A stretch of 64,000 nt of DNA from Pseudomonas guariconensis. GTDB taxonomy: Bacteria; Pseudomonadota; Gammaproteobacteria; Pseudomonadales; Pseudomonadaceae. Shown piece by piece: positions 27,841 to 36,016 of the stretch. Position 1 is the stretch's first letter. Every line of letters starts with the position of its first letter. Both the position numbers and the translations under genes were made by a program. The DNA is taken from contig NZ_JADLJL010000016.1 in the NCBI RefSeq assembly GCF_015680235.1, forward strand, positions 45,915 to 109,914, written 5' to 3'. The notes beneath the pieces were generated by a model. It did not search any database and had not been told where the DNA came from. It saw only the letters and a program-made list of their open reading frames with translations.

Positions 27841-28449
27841 ATGCGTGGAATCATCCTGGGATTGATCTGGCTGGCGGCGGGCGCCGCCCAGGCCGATATG
27901 TACATCGCCATCGATGCCAAAGGCGGCTACGTGCTATCCAACGTGCACCGGCCAGGGCGGCACTATGAGCGAATCATCAGCGAGCCGCAGGCCCATGCCG
28001 GGCCTGTCGATGCGCAACTGATCACCGGGCGCCCCTACGCTGACCTTGTGGCCGACGCGGCGCGTACCCATGGCGTGCCGCAAGCGCTGCTGCATGCGCT
28101 GATCAAGGCCGAGTCCGGTTACAACCCCAAGGCGCGCTCACCCCAGGGCGCGGCCGGGCTCATGCAGCTAATGCCTGGCACGGCGAAGGAAATGGGGGTC
28201 AAGGATGTGCTCGACCCCGCGGCCAACCTGCAGGGCGGTGCGCGTTATCTCAAGCGCATGCTCAAGCTGTTCGACAATGATATAACCCTGGCCGTGGCCG
28301 CCTACAATGCAGGCCCGGAAGCTGTGCTCAGCCGAGGGCGGGTGGTGCCGCCGTTCGCCGAGACGCAGAAGTACGTGCCCAACGTGCTGCGTGACTACCG
28401 CCGCTTGCAGGGGCTTGCCGAAGATGCGCCGCTCTACAGCGGGTGGTGA
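27841..28449 (+). CDS. secreted lytic transglycosylase (SLT domain)
   Basis: A 202-aa peptidoglycan-cleaving lytic transglycosylase of the Slt70-like C-terminal domain type. A signal peptide (about residues 1-18, ending AAQA-D) is followed by a short N-terminal part and the catalytic domain. The catalytic glutamate is E91 in ALIKAESGYNP; the family motifs GAAGLMQLMPGTA and AVAAYNAGPEAV follow. GGGGAGG upstream of ATG 27841 sets the start; longer in-frame extensions run antisense through gspG. Divergent from gspGF, it may open the cell wall for envelope machinery, but that link is inference. Confidence 0.92.
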   Translation: MRGIILGLIWLAAGAAQADMYIAIDAKGGYVLSNVHRPGRHYERIISEPQAHAGPVDAQLITGRPYADLVADAARTHGVPQALLHALIKAESGYNPKARSPQGAAGLMQLMPGTAKEMGVKDVLDPAANLQGGARYLKRMLKLFDNDITLAVAAYNAGPEAVLSRGRVVPPFAETQKYVPNVLRDYRRLQGLAEDAPLYSGW

Positions 28450-28553
28450 ACCGGGCCTTGCGGCGTTTTGCCGGGAATCTGTTCGGCGAGCGGCGGGCGA
28501 ACCCCCAACTCTGGGCTATAACCTTCAAAGGTGCCCAGCCGTTGGAGTCCGTC

Positions 28554-30008
28554 ATGGACCTCGCCCCACGTTCCGACACACTCGAAGTGCCCGCAGGTGG
28601 TGATGGCGGTAAGGTCCATAAGCCTTTCGACCTGTTGCGCTGGTATGCCTGGGTCAGCCTGGCGATCATCATCTCGGTGGCCGTGGGCCTGGGGTTGATT
28701 TCCAGCCGTTTCATCATCAACGAGAGCGTCGAGCGCGATGCGCTGCTCACCGCCCAGTTCATCCAGGCCATCGCCGACGCTGAAGTGCGCCACGTGTCCA
28801 TCCCCAATGTGCGCACCATGGGCGAACTGCTCGACTCGCGCATGGACCTGGCCATGCCCGATGTCGACCCGGATGCACGGAGGCGCGCCCGCGGCGAATT
28901 CCTCGACCATATCGCCCACCTGCCGGACGTGCTGTTGGCTAATATCTACGCGCCGGACCGCACCGTGATCTGGTCGAGCAACCCGGCGTTGATCGGCAAG
29001 ATGATCGAGTCCGACGACGACCTGGAGCGCGCCTTCGAATATCGGATGCAGGTTTCGGCCAGCTACCACGATTTCGACGACGCCCGCAGTGAACAGAAGT
29101 TCGTGACCCCGCCCAAACAATTGTTCATCGAGAACTACATCCCGCTGTTCGACGCCGATGGCCAGCGGGTCGCGGCCATGGTCGAGATCTACAAGGAGCC
29201 CCATGACCTGATCGTGCGCATCGAGCACGGCCTGCTGCTGATCTGGCTGGCCATCGCCATCGGCGCGAGCCTGGTCTACCTGGGCCTGTATGGCATCATG
29301 CGGCGCGCCGCCCGGGTGATGGCGGTGCAGCAGAAGCGGCTGATCAGCAACGAGACCTTCGTGGCGCTGGGCGAGATGTCCTCGGCAGTTGCGCACAGCC
29401 TGCGCAACCCGCTGGCTAGTATCCGTTCAAGCGCCGAACTGGCCCAGGCGTTCGATGAAGGGCCGGCGCAGAAGAACATCAACGACATCATCAGCCAGGT
29501 CGATCGCATGTCCCAGTGGGTGCGTCAGCTGCTGCAATCGCTGCGCCCTCTCAACGACGACGCGATCCCCGTGGACCTGCCGCAAACGCTCCAAGACAGT
29601 CTGCAAGCTTTCGCCGTGCCGCTGGCGCGCTGTGGGGTGAGCCTGGACCTCAAGCCCTTGCCAGCATTCCAGGTGCTGGGCCATCCGGTGTTGCTGGGGC
29701 AAATCTTCAACAGCCTGATCGCCAATGCCTTGGAGTCGATGGAGCAGGGTGGCCAACTGCGTGTGGAGGTGGTGCGCCAGGACCGACGTAGCCTGACCTT
29801 GAGGGTCTCGGACACCGGCCGGGGCATGAGCGAACAACAACAGCGCATGGCCTTCCGGCCTTTCTTCACCACCAAGCAAGGCGGGCTTGGGGTGGGGCTG
29901 GTGCTGGTCAAACGGATCATGGAGCGCTTCGGTGGCTCGGTCCGGCTGAGCAGCCGGGAGGGGGAGGGTACGAGTGTTTCCTTGAGCTTCCGGTTGGTCA
30001 GAAATTAA
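28554..30008 (+). CDS. membrane sensor histidine kinase (first of tandem pair)
   Basis: A 484-aa sensor kinase. Membrane helices near residues 30-50 and 225-250 bracket a periplasmic sensor region of about 170 aa. The phospho-accepting histidine lies in EMSSAVAHSLRNPLASIRSSAELAQ. The ATPase domain shows an N box (NSLIANALESM), G1 (VSDTGRGMSEQQQ), an F box (FRPFFTTKQGGLGVGL) and G2. ATG 28554 with GGAG six bases before is preferred. Very similar in layout and sequence to the next gene, so the pair arose by duplication. No regulator gene sits between them. Confidence 0.92.
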   Translation: MDLAPRSDTLEVPAGGDGGKVHKPFDLLRWYAWVSLAIIISVAVGLGLISSRFIINESVERDALLTAQFIQAIADAEVRHVSIPNVRTMGELLDSRMDLAMPDVDPDARRRARGEFLDHIAHLPDVLLANIYAPDRTVIWSSNPALIGKMIESDDDLERAFEYRMQVSASYHDFDDARSEQKFVTPPKQLFIENYIPLFDADGQRVAAMVEIYKEPHDLIVRIEHGLLLIWLAIAIGASLVYLGLYGIMRRAARVMAVQQKRLISNETFVALGEMSSAVAHSLRNPLASIRSSAELAQAFDEGPAQKNINDIISQVDRMSQWVRQLLQSLRPLNDDAIPVDLPQTLQDSLQAFAVPLARCGVSLDLKPLPAFQVLGHPVLLGQIFNSLIANALESMEQGGQLRVEVVRQDRRSLTLRVSDTGRGMSEQQQRMAFRPFFTTKQGGLGVGLVLVKRIMERFGGSVRLSSREGEGTSVSLSFRLVRN

Positions 30009-30107
30009 AGCCAAATATCAAGTTATGCCTATAAATCATTGTTATTGGTAGTTTTTTGTCGAATGGGTGAGAAATACCCCCAATTGTGGGGTCTGAGTTC
30101 CGAAACC

Positions 30108-30167
30108 AGATTAGATTATTTAAATAACTAACTGATTTTGCTCAGTATTTTTCTTTCAGATTAGATT
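30108..30167 (+). promoter_or_regulatory. direct repeats AGATTAGATT upstream of the kinase-regulator operon
   Basis: The decamer AGATTAGATT occurs exactly at 30108-30117 and 30158-30167, 50 bp apart, in an AT-rich gap. The second copy touches the -24 element of the sigma-54 promoter candidate. It may be a binding site for the NtrC-type regulator of the operon, but this is not shown. Confidence 0.4.
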
Positions 30168-30182
30168 GGCCGGTTTCTTGCT
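30167..30182 (+). promoter_or_regulatory. candidate sigma-54 (-24/-12) promoter
   Basis: TGGCCGGTTTCTTGCT matches the consensus TGGCACGRNNNTTGCW at the invariant GG and GC, spaced 12 bp, and at the TTGC box. It lies about 118 bp upstream of the second kinase start. The operon encodes an NtrC-type activator, so sigma-54 dependent autoregulation is plausible. Confidence 0.6.
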
Positions 30183-30299
30183 GCGCCCTTTGGCTATAGA
30201 CGGTGGCGGCAGCGAAATAGGCAAAGTGGTATCACCTTGCTACTCACGGTAGCGATGCCTTGCTTCCCCCCGATGGCATCTCAGAGCGGGAACCCCACC

Positions 30300-31793
30300 A
30301 TGCATACGCTGGATCATGATGCTCCCGACAAGACGTCACCCACTTCGAGCGGGCTGGCCGCGCCGCTGCGTGAGTTCAACCTGCTGCGCTGGTTCTCGGT
30401 GATCAGCCTGTTGGTGATCACGGCGGTAGCCGGTGGGCTGGGTTACTTCTCCACCCGCTTCGTGGTACGCGACAGCGTCGAGCGTGACGCCATGCTCACC
30501 GCCCAGTTCATCCAGGCCATGGCCCAGGCCGAGGTCCGTCATTCGCAATTGCCGCCAGGCACCACCATGGGCGAGCTGCTCGACCCGCGGCTGGACGAGC
30601 AGCACTTGCAGATCGCGCCGGCGCTGGTCAAGTCGACTCGAGTGGAATTCCTCGACCATGTCGAGCACCTGCCCGACACGTTGCTGGCCAATGTCTATGC
30701 CCACGATCGCACCATCGTCTGGTCGACCAACCCGCAGTTGCTAGGCAAGCGCATCGCCGAGGACGATGACCTGGACCGCGCCTTCCATTCGCGCAAGGCG
30801 GTGTCGGCCAGTTACCACAAGGCCGATGAGGACCGCGAGGAGCAGAAATTCGAACGTGAGCCGCAGTACCTGTTCATCGAGAACTACATCCCATTGTTCG
30901 ACAGCCAGGGCGAGCAGGTGTTGTCGATGGTGGAGATCTACAAGGAGCCCCAGGACCTGGTGCGGCGCATCCAGCGCGGCTACGTGCTGATCTGGGTGTC
31001 GACCTTGCTGGGTGGGGCGCTGGTCTATTTTGGCCTGTTCTGGATCGTGCGCCGCGCCGCCGGCATGCTCCACCACCAGCAGGACCGCCTGGTGGCCAGC
31101 GAGACGTATGTCGCGCTCGGCGAGATGTCTTCGGCAGTGGCCCATAGCCTGCGCAACCCATTGGCCAATATCCGCTCCAGTGCCGAGCTGGCCCAGGAAA
31201 TCGCCAGCGAGCCGGCGCGCAAGAACATCGCCGACATCATCAGCCAGGTCGACCGCATGTCGCGCTGGGTGCGTGATCTGTTGGTGTCGTTGCGCCCGAC
31301 CAGTGACGAGGCAGAGGCGGTGGACCTGGTGGCGGCGATCGAGGACACCCGGCTGGCCTTTCTGCAACAGATCGAACGCAACGGCGTGCAGTTCAGCTTC
31401 GAAGGGCCAACCCAGCTTTGGGTGGCCAGCCAGTCGCTGCAGTTGACCCAGATCCTCAACAGCCTGTTCGCCAATGCCCTGGAGGCCATGCCCAAGGGCG
31501 GCCTGCTGTGCGCGGAGGTCAGCAACCTGGAGGGGCAGCAGGTGAAGCTGGTGCTCAGCGATACCGGCAAGGGCATGAGCCAGCAACAGGAGCGGATGGT
31601 GTTCAAGCCGTTCTTCACCACCAAGCAGGGTGGCCTCGGTGTGGGCCTGGCCCTGGTCAAGCGCATCATGGAACGCTTCGGCGGCTCGGTCAGCCTTCGC
31701 AGCCGCGAAGAGGAAGGAACCCGCGTCAGCCTTGTCTTCAATATCGCAGCGGGAGGGGACCATGGGGCCCAGCATTCTGGTGGTCGAGGATGA
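30300..31793 (+). CDS. membrane sensor histidine kinase (second of tandem pair)
   Basis: A 497-aa paralogue of the preceding kinase. Membrane helix near residues 30-50 (LLRWFSVISLLVITAVAGGLGYF), a periplasmic domain with SVERDAMLTAQFIQAMAQAEVRHS, a second helix near 225-250, H box EMSSAVAHSLRNPLANIRSSAELAQ, and ATPase motifs NSLFANALEAM, LSDTGKGMSQQQ and FKPFFTTKQGGLGVGLAL. Its end overlaps the response-regulator start by 32 bp, so this kinase is the likely cognate partner. ATG 30300 was chosen; ATG 30273 and GTG-type starts upstream have no better ribosome binding site. Signal unknown. Confidence 0.92.
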   Translation: MHTLDHDAPDKTSPTSSGLAAPLREFNLLRWFSVISLLVITAVAGGLGYFSTRFVVRDSVERDAMLTAQFIQAMAQAEVRHSQLPPGTTMGELLDPRLDEQHLQIAPALVKSTRVEFLDHVEHLPDTLLANVYAHDRTIVWSTNPQLLGKRIAEDDDLDRAFHSRKAVSASYHKADEDREEQKFEREPQYLFIENYIPLFDSQGEQVLSMVEIYKEPQDLVRRIQRGYVLIWVSTLLGGALVYFGLFWIVRRAAGMLHHQQDRLVASETYVALGEMSSAVAHSLRNPLANIRSSAELAQEIASEPARKNIADIISQVDRMSRWVRDLLVSLRPTSDEAEAVDLVAAIEDTRLAFLQQIERNGVQFSFEGPTQLWVASQSLQLTQILNSLFANALEAMPKGGLLCAEVSNLEGQQVKLVLSDTGKGMSQQQERMVFKPFFTTKQGGLGVGLALVKRIMERFGGSVSLRSREEEGTRVSLVFNIAAGGDHGAQHSGGRG

Positions 31794-33186
31794 CGAAATC
31801 CTCGCTGACAACATACGCACGTACTTAGGCCTGAAGGGCTTCGAGGTCACGGTTTGCCATAGCGCCGAGCAGGCGCTCGAGCAGGTCAGGCAGGGCCAGC
31901 CCGATGCGGTGCTGACCGACAACTCGTTGCCGGGCATGAGCGGCCACGACCTGCTGCGCAACCTGGTGGCCCAGGCGCCGGACCTGAAGGTGATCATGAT
32001 GACCGGCTACGGCAATGTGGAAGACGCTGTGCTGGCGATGAAGGAGGGCGCCTTTCACTACCTGACCAAGCCGGTGGTGCTGGCCGAACTCAAGCTGATG
32101 CTGGACAAGGCGCTGGCCGCAGAACGGATGGAGCGCACCCTGTCGTTCTACCAGGAGCGCGAGGCGCAGAAATCCGGGTTACAGGCGTTGATCGGCGAGT
32201 CGCCGGTGATGCAGAGCCTCAAGCACACCCTGCGCCAGTTGCTCGATGCCGAGCGGCGCATGACCAGCGACGACCTGCCGCCGGTACTGATCGAGGGCGA
32301 GACGGGCACCGGCAAGGAACTGGTGGCCCGGGCGCTGCATTTCGATGGCGCGCGCAGCAAGGGCCCGTTCATTGAATTCAATTGTGCTTCGATCCCTGCC
32401 AACCTGCTGGAGGCCGAACTGTTCGGCCATGAAAAAGGCGCGTTCACCGACGCCAAGGAGCGTCGGGTGGGGCTGGTCGAGGCGGCCGACGGGGGCACCT
32501 TGTTCCTCGATGAGATCGGTGAAATGGACCTGGTGCTCCAGGCCAAGCTGCTCAAGCTCCTCGAAGACCGCAGCATTCGTCGCATCGGTGCGGTGAAGGA
32601 GCGCAAGGTCGACCTGCGGGTGATCAGTGCTACCAACTGCAACCTTGAGCAGATGGTGCAACAAGGCAAATTCCGTCGTGACCTGTTCTTCCGCTTGCGT
32701 ATCATTGCCCTAAAAGTGCCGCGGCTGTATGCCCGTGGGCAGGATATCCTGCTGCTGGCCCGGCACTTCCTGGCCCATCACGGCCGCCGTTATGGCAAGC
32801 CCAACCTGCGCTTCAGTGCCGAGGCCGAGGCCTTGATGCTCGGCTACAGCTGGCCGGGCAACGTACGCGAGCTGCGCAACATGCTCGAGCAGACCGTGCT
32901 GCTGGCGCCCAGCGAAGTGATCGCGGCCCACCAGCTGAACTTGTGCATGACGTTGGTCGACGAACCCATGGCCCAGCCCATGCCTGCGGCATTCGAACCG
33001 CCACGCCAGGAGCCGGAGCCTGGCACCAGCCTGCCGGACATGGAGCGCGACCTGGTGTGCAGGACCCTGGATCGGACCGATTGGAATGTCACCAAGTCGG
33101 CGCGGTTGCTGGGGTTGTCGCGGGACATGCTGCGTTATCGGATCGAGAAGCTGGGCCTGACCCGGCCTGACAAGCGTCAGTGGTGA
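31762..33186 (+). CDS. NtrC-family sigma-54 response regulator
   Basis: A 474-aa enhancer-binding response regulator. The receiver domain (residues 4-120) has acidic D10/D11, phospho-acceptor D53 (LTDNSLPGMSG) and K103 (YLTKPV). The AAA+ domain has Walker A GETGTGKE (179-186), the sigma-54 contact loop as GAFTDA (226-231) rather than GAFTGA, and Walker B TLFLDEIG. A C-terminal Fis-type helix-turn-helix ends the protein (NVTKSARLLGLSRDMLRYRIEKLGL). GGGAGGGG precedes ATG 31762, inside the end of the kinase gene, so kinase and regulator are translationally coupled. Confidence 0.94.
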   Translation: MGPSILVVEDDEILADNIRTYLGLKGFEVTVCHSAEQALEQVRQGQPDAVLTDNSLPGMSGHDLLRNLVAQAPDLKVIMMTGYGNVEDAVLAMKEGAFHYLTKPVVLAELKLMLDKALAAERMERTLSFYQEREAQKSGLQALIGESPVMQSLKHTLRQLLDAERRMTSDDLPPVLIEGETGTGKELVARALHFDGARSKGPFIEFNCASIPANLLEAELFGHEKGAFTDAKERRVGLVEAADGGTLFLDEIGEMDLVLQAKLLKLLEDRSIRRIGAVKERKVDLRVISATNCNLEQMVQQGKFRRDLFFRLRIIALKVPRLYARGQDILLLARHFLAHHGRRYGKPNLRFSAEAEALMLGYSWPGNVRELRNMLEQTVLLAPSEVIAAHQLNLCMTLVDEPMAQPMPAAFEPPRQEPEPGTSLPDMERDLVCRTLDRTDWNVTKSARLLGLSRDMLRYRIEKLGLTRPDKRQW

Positions 33187-33237
33187 GGTTTGGCACACGC
33201 TCAAGGGGCCGCAAAAGATTACCCAGCGCTGAACCCC

Positions 33238-33405
33238 TGTGGGAGACCACCCAGCCCTTGCGCCCGGCCCAATCGCGGGACAAGCCCGCTCAAGAAGCCC
33301 GCCATTGGCAAGGTTTGGGTGATCCTGTAAGAGCGGTCTTGTGCCGCGATGGGCTGCACAGCAGCCCCAAAGAGATATCTCAAATAGCTTAACCGGCTCC
33401 CACAA
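33238..33405. repeat. cluster of REP-like repeats
   Basis: CTGTGGGAG at 33238 and the GCGGGACAAGCCCGCT block ending near 33291 form one REP-type unit. AAGAGCGGTCTTGTGCCGCG and GGCTGCACAGCAGCCCC form a second. A half element GGCTCCCACAAGCGGGC ends near 33411. Lies between the response regulator and the convergent secreted-protein gene. Confidence 0.65.
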
Positions 33406-33421
33406 GCGGGCACTGTTCGCT

Positions 33422-33739
33422 TCAAGGCTGGCCGCTATCGCCGCCGCGCGTCCCGCTGCCATCGCCATGCCCGCGCATCCCTTCCGATCCGCCACCGTCC
33501 ATCCCCGGCAGGTCGCGGTTGTCGTTCTGTTCGGCGGGCGGGCTGTCCGGGTCATTGCCCTGGATGCGCGGGTCGGTATCCCGTGGCATGGGTTTTTCGA
33601 TCGGGTTGAGCGTGCTGTCGACGCCGGGCTGCGGCGCGGGCGAGTGCGGGTCGTCCGGGTGGGTCGGCCCGGTGCCCGCCGCCACGGCCAGGGGAGAGGC
33701 CAGCAGAACGGCGAGCAGGCAGGTGCGGTGCAGTTTCAT
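33422..33739 (-). CDS. small secreted Pro/Asp/Gly-rich protein, function unknown
   Basis: A 105-aa protein with a clear signal peptide (MKLHRTCLLAVLLASPLAVAA, cleavage near residue 21). The mature part is hydrophilic and low in complexity, rich in Pro, Asp and Gly, and probably disordered. AAGGAG upstream of ATG 33739 supports translation. Lies 77 bp downstream of the gluconate permease on the same strand but separated from it, so it may have its own promoter. No family recognised. Confidence 0.7.
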   Translation of the reverse strand: MKLHRTCLLAVLLASPLAVAAGTGPTHPDDPHSPAPQPGVDSTLNPIEKPMPRDTDPRIQGNDPDSPPAEQNDNRDLPGMDGGGSEGMRGHGDGSGTRGGDSGQP

Positions 33740-33815
33740 GGGTGGCTCCTTGCAAATGACCTGTACCGGATTGGGCTACGGGCCCGCAGCAAGGTGCCAC
33801 CACCACGATGAACGG

Positions 33816-35168
33816 TCAGACCACCATCGACAGCAGCATGATGAAAATGATGCCTACCACCGAAAGAATGGTTTCCATCATGCTCCAGGTCTTGAACGTC
33901 TCGGCCACGGTCATGTTGAAGTACTGCTTGACCAGCCAGAAACCAGCGTCGTTGACGTGGGACAGGATCAGCGATCCCGCGCCGGTGGCGAGCACCAGCA
34001 GCTCACGGTTCACACCGGGAACCAGGTCCACCACCGGAGCGACGATGCCCGCGCCGGTAATGGTTGCCACGGTGGCCGAACCCGTGGCGATACGGATTAC
34101 CGCCGCCACCAGCCAGGCCAGCAGGATCGGCGAGATTTCGGCCTGTACCGCCATCTGCCCGATCACGTTGCCGACACCCGTGTCCACCAGCATCTGCTTG
34201 AAACCCCCGCCAGCACCGACGATCAGCACGATGGCGGCGGTGGGCGCCAGGCTCTGGTCGAGCATCTTCATGATCTGCTGGCGCGAGAAGCCGCGAGCAG
34301 AGCCGAAGGTGTAGAACGCCAGCAGCAGGGCGGCGAGCAGGGCGGTGATCGGGTGGCCGATCAGGTCCATCCACTGGCGCACGATATGTTCGGCCGGCAG
34401 CACCACGTCGGCGAAGGTCTTGAGCAGCATCAGCGCCACTGGCAGCAACACAGTGAGCAGGGTGATGCCGAAGCTTGGCAGGTTTTGCTGGTTGGTCTCG
34501 CGGGCGATCTGGTCCATCAGTTCCTGAGACGGGTTGCCCGGGATGTAGCGGGAGATGAAGTTACCGAACAGCGGGCCGGCGATCACGGCGGTCGGCAGCG
34601 CCACCAGCAGACCGTAGAAGATGGTCTTGCCGATGTCGGCATGGAAGATGCCAATCGCCAACAGCGGGCCCGGGTGCGGCGGTACCAGCCCATGGACCAC
34701 GGAAAGGCCGGCCAGCAGCGGGATGCCGATCTTCACCAGAGAGACCCCGGAGCGGCGGGCGACGATGAACACCAGCGGGATGAGCAGCACGAAGCCGATC
34801 TCGAAGAACAGCGGAATGCCCACCAGGAAGGCGGCGAACATCATGGCCCAGTGCACCTTCTGCTTGCCGAAGGCGCGGATCAGGGTCTGGGCGATCTGGT
34901 CGGCGCCGCCGGAGTCGGCCATCAGCTTGCCAAGCATGGTGCCCAGCGCCAGCACGATGCCGACGAAGCCGAGCACGCCGCCGAAGCCGTCCTGGAACGA
35001 CTTCATGACCTTGGCCACCGGCATGCCGGAGGTCAGGCCGAGAAAGCCTGCGGCGAGGGTCAGGGCGACGAAGGGGTGGACCTTGAAATGAGTGATCAGC
35101 AGGATGAGCCCGACGATGGTCACCAGAGCGTCGAGTAGCAGGAAGGTATCAGTAGCCAATCCGAACAT
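33816..35168 (-). CDS. gntT: gluconate:H+ symporter, GntP family
   Basis: A 450-aa inner-membrane permease for gluconate. It shows the GntP-family pattern of about 12-14 hydrophobic segments and the motifs FLGLTSGMPVAKVM, FGKQKVHWAMMFAAFLVGIPLFFEIGFVLLIPL and HGLVPPHPGPLLAIG. A perfect GACAGCGCTGTC palindrome sits about 60 bp upstream of the start, and the same element lies before gntK and gntR, so the three genes form one local regulon. The gene follows gntK on the same strand after a 100-bp gap. Named gntT here; the same gene is called gntP or gnuT in some pseudomonads. Confidence 0.93.
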   Translation of the reverse strand: MFGLATDTFLLLDALVTIVGLILLITHFKVHPFVALTLAAGFLGLTSGMPVAKVMKSFQDGFGGVLGFVGIVLALGTMLGKLMADSGGADQIAQTLIRAFGKQKVHWAMMFAAFLVGIPLFFEIGFVLLIPLVFIVARRSGVSLVKIGIPLLAGLSVVHGLVPPHPGPLLAIGIFHADIGKTIFYGLLVALPTAVIAGPLFGNFISRYIPGNPSQELMDQIARETNQQNLPSFGITLLTVLLPVALMLLKTFADVVLPAEHIVRQWMDLIGHPITALLAALLLAFYTFGSARGFSRQQIMKMLDQSLAPTAAIVLIVGAGGGFKQMLVDTGVGNVIGQMAVQAEISPILLAWLVAAVIRIATGSATVATITGAGIVAPVVDLVPGVNRELLVLATGAGSLILSHVNDAGFWLVKQYFNMTVAETFKTWSMMETILSVVGIIFIMLLSMVV

Positions 35169-35229
35169 AATTTATATGCCTCGATCTTATCGTTGTTTTG
35201 GCGAAACGTTCGACACGTTCAGGTGTCGG

Positions 35230-35241
35230 GACAGCGCTGTC
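35230..35241. promoter_or_regulatory. putative GntR operator upstream of gntT
   Basis: GACAGCGCTGTC is a perfect 12-bp palindrome in the gntK-gntT gap. The core AGCGCT is shared with two further sites beside gntK and gntR, consistent with a LacI-family operator. Confidence 0.75.
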
Positions 35242-35268
35242 TTTGGTGAGCCGGAAAAACCGCTGGCG

Positions 35269-35808
35269 TCAGGCGGTTCGCGCCAGCCTCCGGTCACCGC
35301 AGGGCTTTAGCCAGGTATCTACGGCGTGAGCCAGGGTCTCGATGGGCAGGGTGGCGTCCAGCGTCAGGGTCAGCGGTTCGCCATGGGGCGGCTCGAGGGC
35401 GGCGAACTGGCTGTCGATCAGGCTGGCCGGCATGAAATGACCGGGGCGGGCGAGCACGCGCTTCTCGGCTTCGGCCGGGGTCAGTTCCAGGAACACGAAG
35501 CCAAGGCCTGGCACGGCTTGACGCAGGGTTTCGCGGTAGCGGCGCTTGAGCGCAGAGCAGGTGAGGATGGGGCGTTCGCCGGCCTGGAGCGTGGCTTGCA
35601 GTTCCTGGCCAAGGCGGACGAGCCAACCGGCACGGTCATCGTCATCCAGAGGAATGCCGGCGCTCATCTTGCGAATGTTCTCGGCAGGGTGAAAGGCATC
35701 GCCTTCGATCAGGCGACCACCGCTGGTGCTGGCAATGGCCGACCCGATGCAGCTCTTGCCGCAGCCAGCCACACCCATCACCACTATTGCAGACAGGGGA
35801 AAGTTCAT
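35269..35808 (-). CDS. gntK: gluconokinase
   Basis: A 179-aa cytoplasmic ATP-dependent gluconokinase that makes 6-phosphogluconate. The P-loop is GVAGCGKS at residues 12-19. Family motifs GDAFHPAENIRKMSAGIPLDDDDRAGWL, CSALKRRYRETLR and ARPGHFMPASLIDSQFAALE are all present. GGAGG precedes ATG 35808; the longer in-frame form to 35925 runs across the operator and is rejected. Length fits the family (about 170-180 aa). Likely repressed by the divergently encoded LacI-type regulator and induced by gluconate or a derivative. Confidence 0.95.
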   Translation of the reverse strand: MNFPLSAIVVMGVAGCGKSCIGSAIASTSGGRLIEGDAFHPAENIRKMSAGIPLDDDDRAGWLVRLGQELQATLQAGERPILTCSALKRRYRETLRQAVPGLGFVFLELTPAEAEKRVLARPGHFMPASLIDSQFAALEPPHGEPLTLTLDATLPIETLAHAVDTWLKPCGDRRLARTA

Positions 35809-35826
35809 CAGTACCTCCTGCGGGGT

Positions 35827-35842
35827 GAGATAGCGCTGTCTC
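35827..35842. promoter_or_regulatory. putative GntR operator upstream of gntK
   Basis: GAGATAGCGCTGTCTC is a 16-bp palindrome with one mismatched pair, 19 bp before the gntK start. It extends the GACAGCGCTGTC core seen upstream of gntT. Confidence 0.75.
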
Positions 35843-35956
35843 GCTGATGGCGAAACGCAGTTGCAAGCGCCACCCTCCCGGGTGTTATTGGTCTTGTCTT
35901 CACGCAGTATGGACGCTGGGCACATAGCCGCTAAAGTTTTACGTTGCCTGTGTCCT

Positions 35957-35970
35957 GAGACAGCGCTACC
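35957..35970. promoter_or_regulatory. putative GntR operator upstream of gntR
   Basis: GAGACAGCGCTACC keeps one full half-site (GAGACAGCGCT) and a degenerate second half, about 47 bp before the gntR start. Suggests autoregulation of the repressor. Confidence 0.65.
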
Positions 35971-36016
35971 TTAGTGGCCGTTCCCTTTTCTGGCAAGTAG
36001 TAAAATTACAACCCCC

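Noticed and set aside
30077..30091. CCCCCAATTGTGGGG as a terminator after the first sensor kinase
   Set aside because: Inverted repeat is short and imperfect and no T-run follows, so terminator function is not supported.
33519..35138. 539-aa plus-strand frame opposite the gluconate permease
   Set aside because: Composition is dominated by His, Gln and Asp as expected for antisense; the minus-strand GntP permease is unambiguous.
35827..35842. Extended gluconokinase start at 35925
   Set aside because: It would place the operator inside coding sequence; ATG 35808 with GGAGG upstream gives the normal family length.
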